From assembly GCA_011053095.1 (NCBI GenBank), contig DRHS01000011.1, positions 1-47,203 on the forward strand: 47,203 nt of DNA, in the 5' to 3' direction. Made by a program: the position numbers and the translations under genes. Shown in pieces: positions 45,778 through 47,203 of the stretch (the stretch's first letter is position 1; each line of letters starts with the position of its first letter). The stretch is from Bacteroides sp. (lineage in GTDB: Bacteria; Bacteroidota; Bacteroidia; Bacteroidales; SM23-62). The notes under the pieces were generated by a model. That model was not told the origin of the DNA. It worked only from the letters and a program-made list of their open reading frames with translations, and did no database searches.

Positions 45778-46919
45778 TGTCTCCACGACATGAAATGGCT
45801 GATGTGCTAGACCTTCATTGGCCGATGGTTCTGCAATGTGGAAAGTTCAATGCCTGGCAATTACGAACACTAAATGCTATTATGCGCTGCCGAACGGCAG
45901 CTATGGGCTCACATGTAGATGGGTGTACCAATTGTGGCCATTTACGTATCAGCTATAATAGCTGCCGCAACCGTCATTGTCCCAAATGCCAGGGGGTACA
46001 ACGCGAGCGATGGATACAAGCCAGGGAAGCAGAACTTTTACCGGTACCGTATTTTCATGTGGTGTTTACCTTGCCAGATATCATTAATCCGCTTTGCTTG
46101 CATCAGGGGAAAATAGTTTACGGTCTTCTGTTCCAAACAGCCTGGAGTGTGCTCCGCAGTTTTGGACATGATCCAAAATGGCTGGGTGCCCGCACAGGGA
46201 TGATAGCCATTTTGCATACATGGGGACAAACGATAAGCCTACATCCTCACCTGCACTGTATTGTGCCGGGTGGAGGACTTACACCCCATGGGAAATGGAA
46301 AACGGCCAAGACTCAGGGCAAATATCTGTTCCCTGTAAAGGCAATGAGCAAGGTATTCCGTGCACGGTTTATTACAGCCTTAACGAAAGCATTGCCTGAG
46401 AAAATGGATTATGGACTGGTATCAGAGTTATATAAAAAAAAATGGGTGGTATATGCCAAGCGTCCTTTTAATGGACCCGAGAGTGTGATTGAGTATTTAG
46501 GCAGGTATACACATAAAATAGCGATCAGCAATCACCGCATCAGGGATATATCGGAAAGCAAGGTTACTTTCAGCTATAAAGATTACCGGCAAAGTGCGAT
46601 AACTAAAGAGATGACACTTGATGCACTAGAATTTATCCGTCGGTTTGCCATGCACACATTGCCCAAGGCCTTTGTGCGAATACGCCATTATGGTATATTA
46701 AGCAGTACTGCCAAGGCTAAATGCGCGGTTCAGATTAAAGAACAATTGCCTGATATCCCAAAACCTATATCCAATAAACCATTGCTGCAGGTATATAATC
46801 CAAAGGTATGTCCCTGTTGTAAAAAAGAGACCATACGGGAGATATTACGTTTTGACCGCAGAGGACCACCGAAAAATTGGTATGATTTGGCTAAAAAGGT
46901 ATTAGAATGTCTACGTTAA
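45777..46919 (+). CDS. IS91-family transposase (Y2 HUH rolling-circle type)
   Basis: This is a 380-residue transposase. An N-terminal zinc-binding domain is shown by CTNCGH and CRNRHCPKC. The metal-binding HUH-like motif is HPHLHC (H156, H158, H160), and the paired tyrosines are Y240 and Y244 in EYLGRYTHK. The C-terminus has another Cys pair (CPCC). It nicks DNA at the element origin and moves a single strand by rolling-circle replication, often with one-ended transposition that can carry adjacent DNA. It overlaps the recombinase gene by one base and appears full length. Confidence 0.93.
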   Translation: MSPRHEMADVLDLHWPMVLQCGKFNAWQLRTLNAIMRCRTAAMGSHVDGCTNCGHLRISYNSCRNRHCPKCQGVQRERWIQAREAELLPVPYFHVVFTLPDIINPLCLHQGKIVYGLLFQTAWSVLRSFGHDPKWLGARTGMIAILHTWGQTISLHPHLHCIVPGGGLTPHGKWKTAKTQGKYLFPVKAMSKVFRARFITALTKALPEKMDYGLVSELYKKKWVVYAKRPFNGPESVIEYLGRYTHKIAISNHRIRDISESKVTFSYKDYRQSAITKEMTLDALEFIRRFAMHTLPKAFVRIRHYGILSSTAKAKCAVQIKEQLPDIPKPISNKPLLQVYNPKVCPCCKKETIREILRFDRRGPPKNWYDLAKKVLECLR

Positions 46920-47160
46920 AAAACTCACTGCAGCAGCAGTATGGCGAAGCTATGCAATGATGTTACGAAAAAGGTCTAAAAATGCTAAAAGATGACTCCC
47001 AAAAGATATAAAATGAGATAATTTCAGAATTTAAGCCATACGTGTTCCTTCAATTATGCTTAAAGGGTCAGTGCCGGGTCATTGACTCCTGACGCAATCC
47101 AGTTTTTTCTCAATACAATCCCCATAATAGATGCATACTTCAGAACCGGTTTGTACAACC
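46920..47160. other. Non-coding stretch after the transposase
   Basis: No convincing gene is seen in these 241 bp. Only a 36-codon minus-strand frame starting inside the hairpin (ATG near 47171) is open, and it resembles nothing I know. The right end of the IS91-like element probably lies here. Confidence 0.4.
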
Positions 47161-47198
47161 AAGGCTTCATCGTTAGCGCTACGCGCCGACGAAGCCTT
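47161..47198. repeat. Strong stem-loop at the window end
   Basis: AAGGCTTC (47161-47168) pairs with GAAGCCTT (47191-47198), extended inside by TCG/CGA, with a further GCGC/GCGC pair around a 3-nt loop. The stem is GC-rich beside an AT-rich flank. It could be the terminal hairpin of the IS91-like element, a mobile repeat (REP-like), or a terminator; a short AT-rich tail (ATTTA) follows. Confidence 0.45.
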
Positions 47199-47203
47199 AT
47201 TTA

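Larger units (their letters stand above)
44800..47000 (+). mobile_element. IS91-like element with coupled tyrosine recombinase and HUH transposase
   Basis: The core is the integrase and transposase genes (44854-46919). The outer limits are approximate: the left end lies between the truncated glycosidase frame and 44854; the right end lies after 46919 and might reach the hairpin at 47161-47198. No terminal inverted repeat or target duplication is visible, as expected for IS91 elements, which move by rolling-circle replication. Confidence 0.75.

Noticed and set aside
47041-47171. 36-codon minus-strand frame starting in the hairpin
   Set aside because: Too short, no recognisable motif, and it overlaps a likely IS terminus.
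47172-47198. Integron attC-like site in the terminal hairpin
   Set aside because: GTTAGCG does not fit the GTTRRRY core, and no cassette array or integron integrase is present.
1-47203. CRISPR array, tRNA or rRNA genes
   Set aside because: No spaced direct repeats, cloverleaf with acceptor-end pairing, or rRNA-like sequence was noticed by reading both strands; a tRNAscan or Rfam search was not possible.

Overview
The window looks like a chromosomal accessory region of a polysaccharide-degrading Bacteroidota, probably marine. The evidence is two type IX secretion (T9SS) C-terminal sorting domains, many exported lipoproteins and twin-arginine-like signals, weak Shine-Dalgarno sequences, and promoter elements of the Bacteroidota type (TTG or TTTG, about 18 nt, TAnnTTTG). 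No rRNA, tRNA or CRISPR array was seen, and no SusC/SusD pair or dedicated regulator gene lies inside the window, so any polysaccharide utilisation locus here is incomplete or unusual.

Region 1 (1-7,438) is a tight plus-strand cluster. It holds an exported Gfo/Idh/MocA oxidoreductase, an exported sugar-isomerase TIM barrel, an exported enolase-superfamily enzyme, a cytosolic 2,3-diketo-L-gulonate reductase homologue (DlgD/YiaK type) and a DASS/SLC13 transporter. It ends tail-to-tail with a minus-strand aldolase close to 4-hydroxy-2-oxoglutarate aldolase. Two palindromes sit upstream of the first gene. Together this suggests oxidation, isomerisation or dehydration of a sugar or sugar acid outside the cytoplasm, uptake, then reduction and aldol cleavage inside.

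Region 2 (7,552-11,707) has two overlapping genes: an atypical GalU-like nucleotidyltransferase and a 1,108-residue protein that fuses a fucokinase-like GHMP kinase to a UDP-sugar pyrophosphorylase. This looks like a sugar-salvage machine converting a free sugar to a nucleotide sugar, and it is the strongest novelty candidate.

Region 3 (11,723-30,126, all minus) is an 18.4-kb probable operon. In transcription order it reads: BNR propeller lipoprotein, sulfatase, GH105 unsaturated uronyl hydrolase, sulfatase, sulfatase, TolB-like propeller (possible lyase), a frameshifted FG-GAP / rhamnogalacturonan-lyase-like protein, a second exported Gfo/Idh oxidoreductase, a sulfatase with C-terminal HEAT-like repeats, a GH2 beta-galactosidase-like enzyme and an SSS symporter. 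The set suggests depolymerisation of a sulfated, uronic-acid-containing polysaccharide by lyases, then GH105, sulfatases and GH2. The actual substrate (ulvan-like, rhamnogalacturonan-like or other) cannot be decided from sequence alone.

Region 4 (30,206-36,766) holds a DEAD-box RNA helicase with a long leader, an outer-membrane-like protein of unknown function, a GH29 alpha-L-fucosidase whose 3' end runs into the remnant of a deleted sulfatase, an intact sulfatase, an orphan T9SS sorting domain and two small membrane proteins.

Region 5 (36,804-47,203) contains a second GH2 enzyme, a LamG-like plus BNR lipoprotein with different arginine codon usage, a T9SS-secreted beta-helix/fibronectin protein, and the 3' part of a glycosidase-like gene cut by an IS91-like element. 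That element carries a tyrosine recombinase translationally coupled to a Y2 HUH transposase. A strong hairpin sits at the window end. The frameshift, the sulfatase remnant, the orphan sorting domain and the IS truncation show that the glycan locus is being rearranged and is partly decaying.
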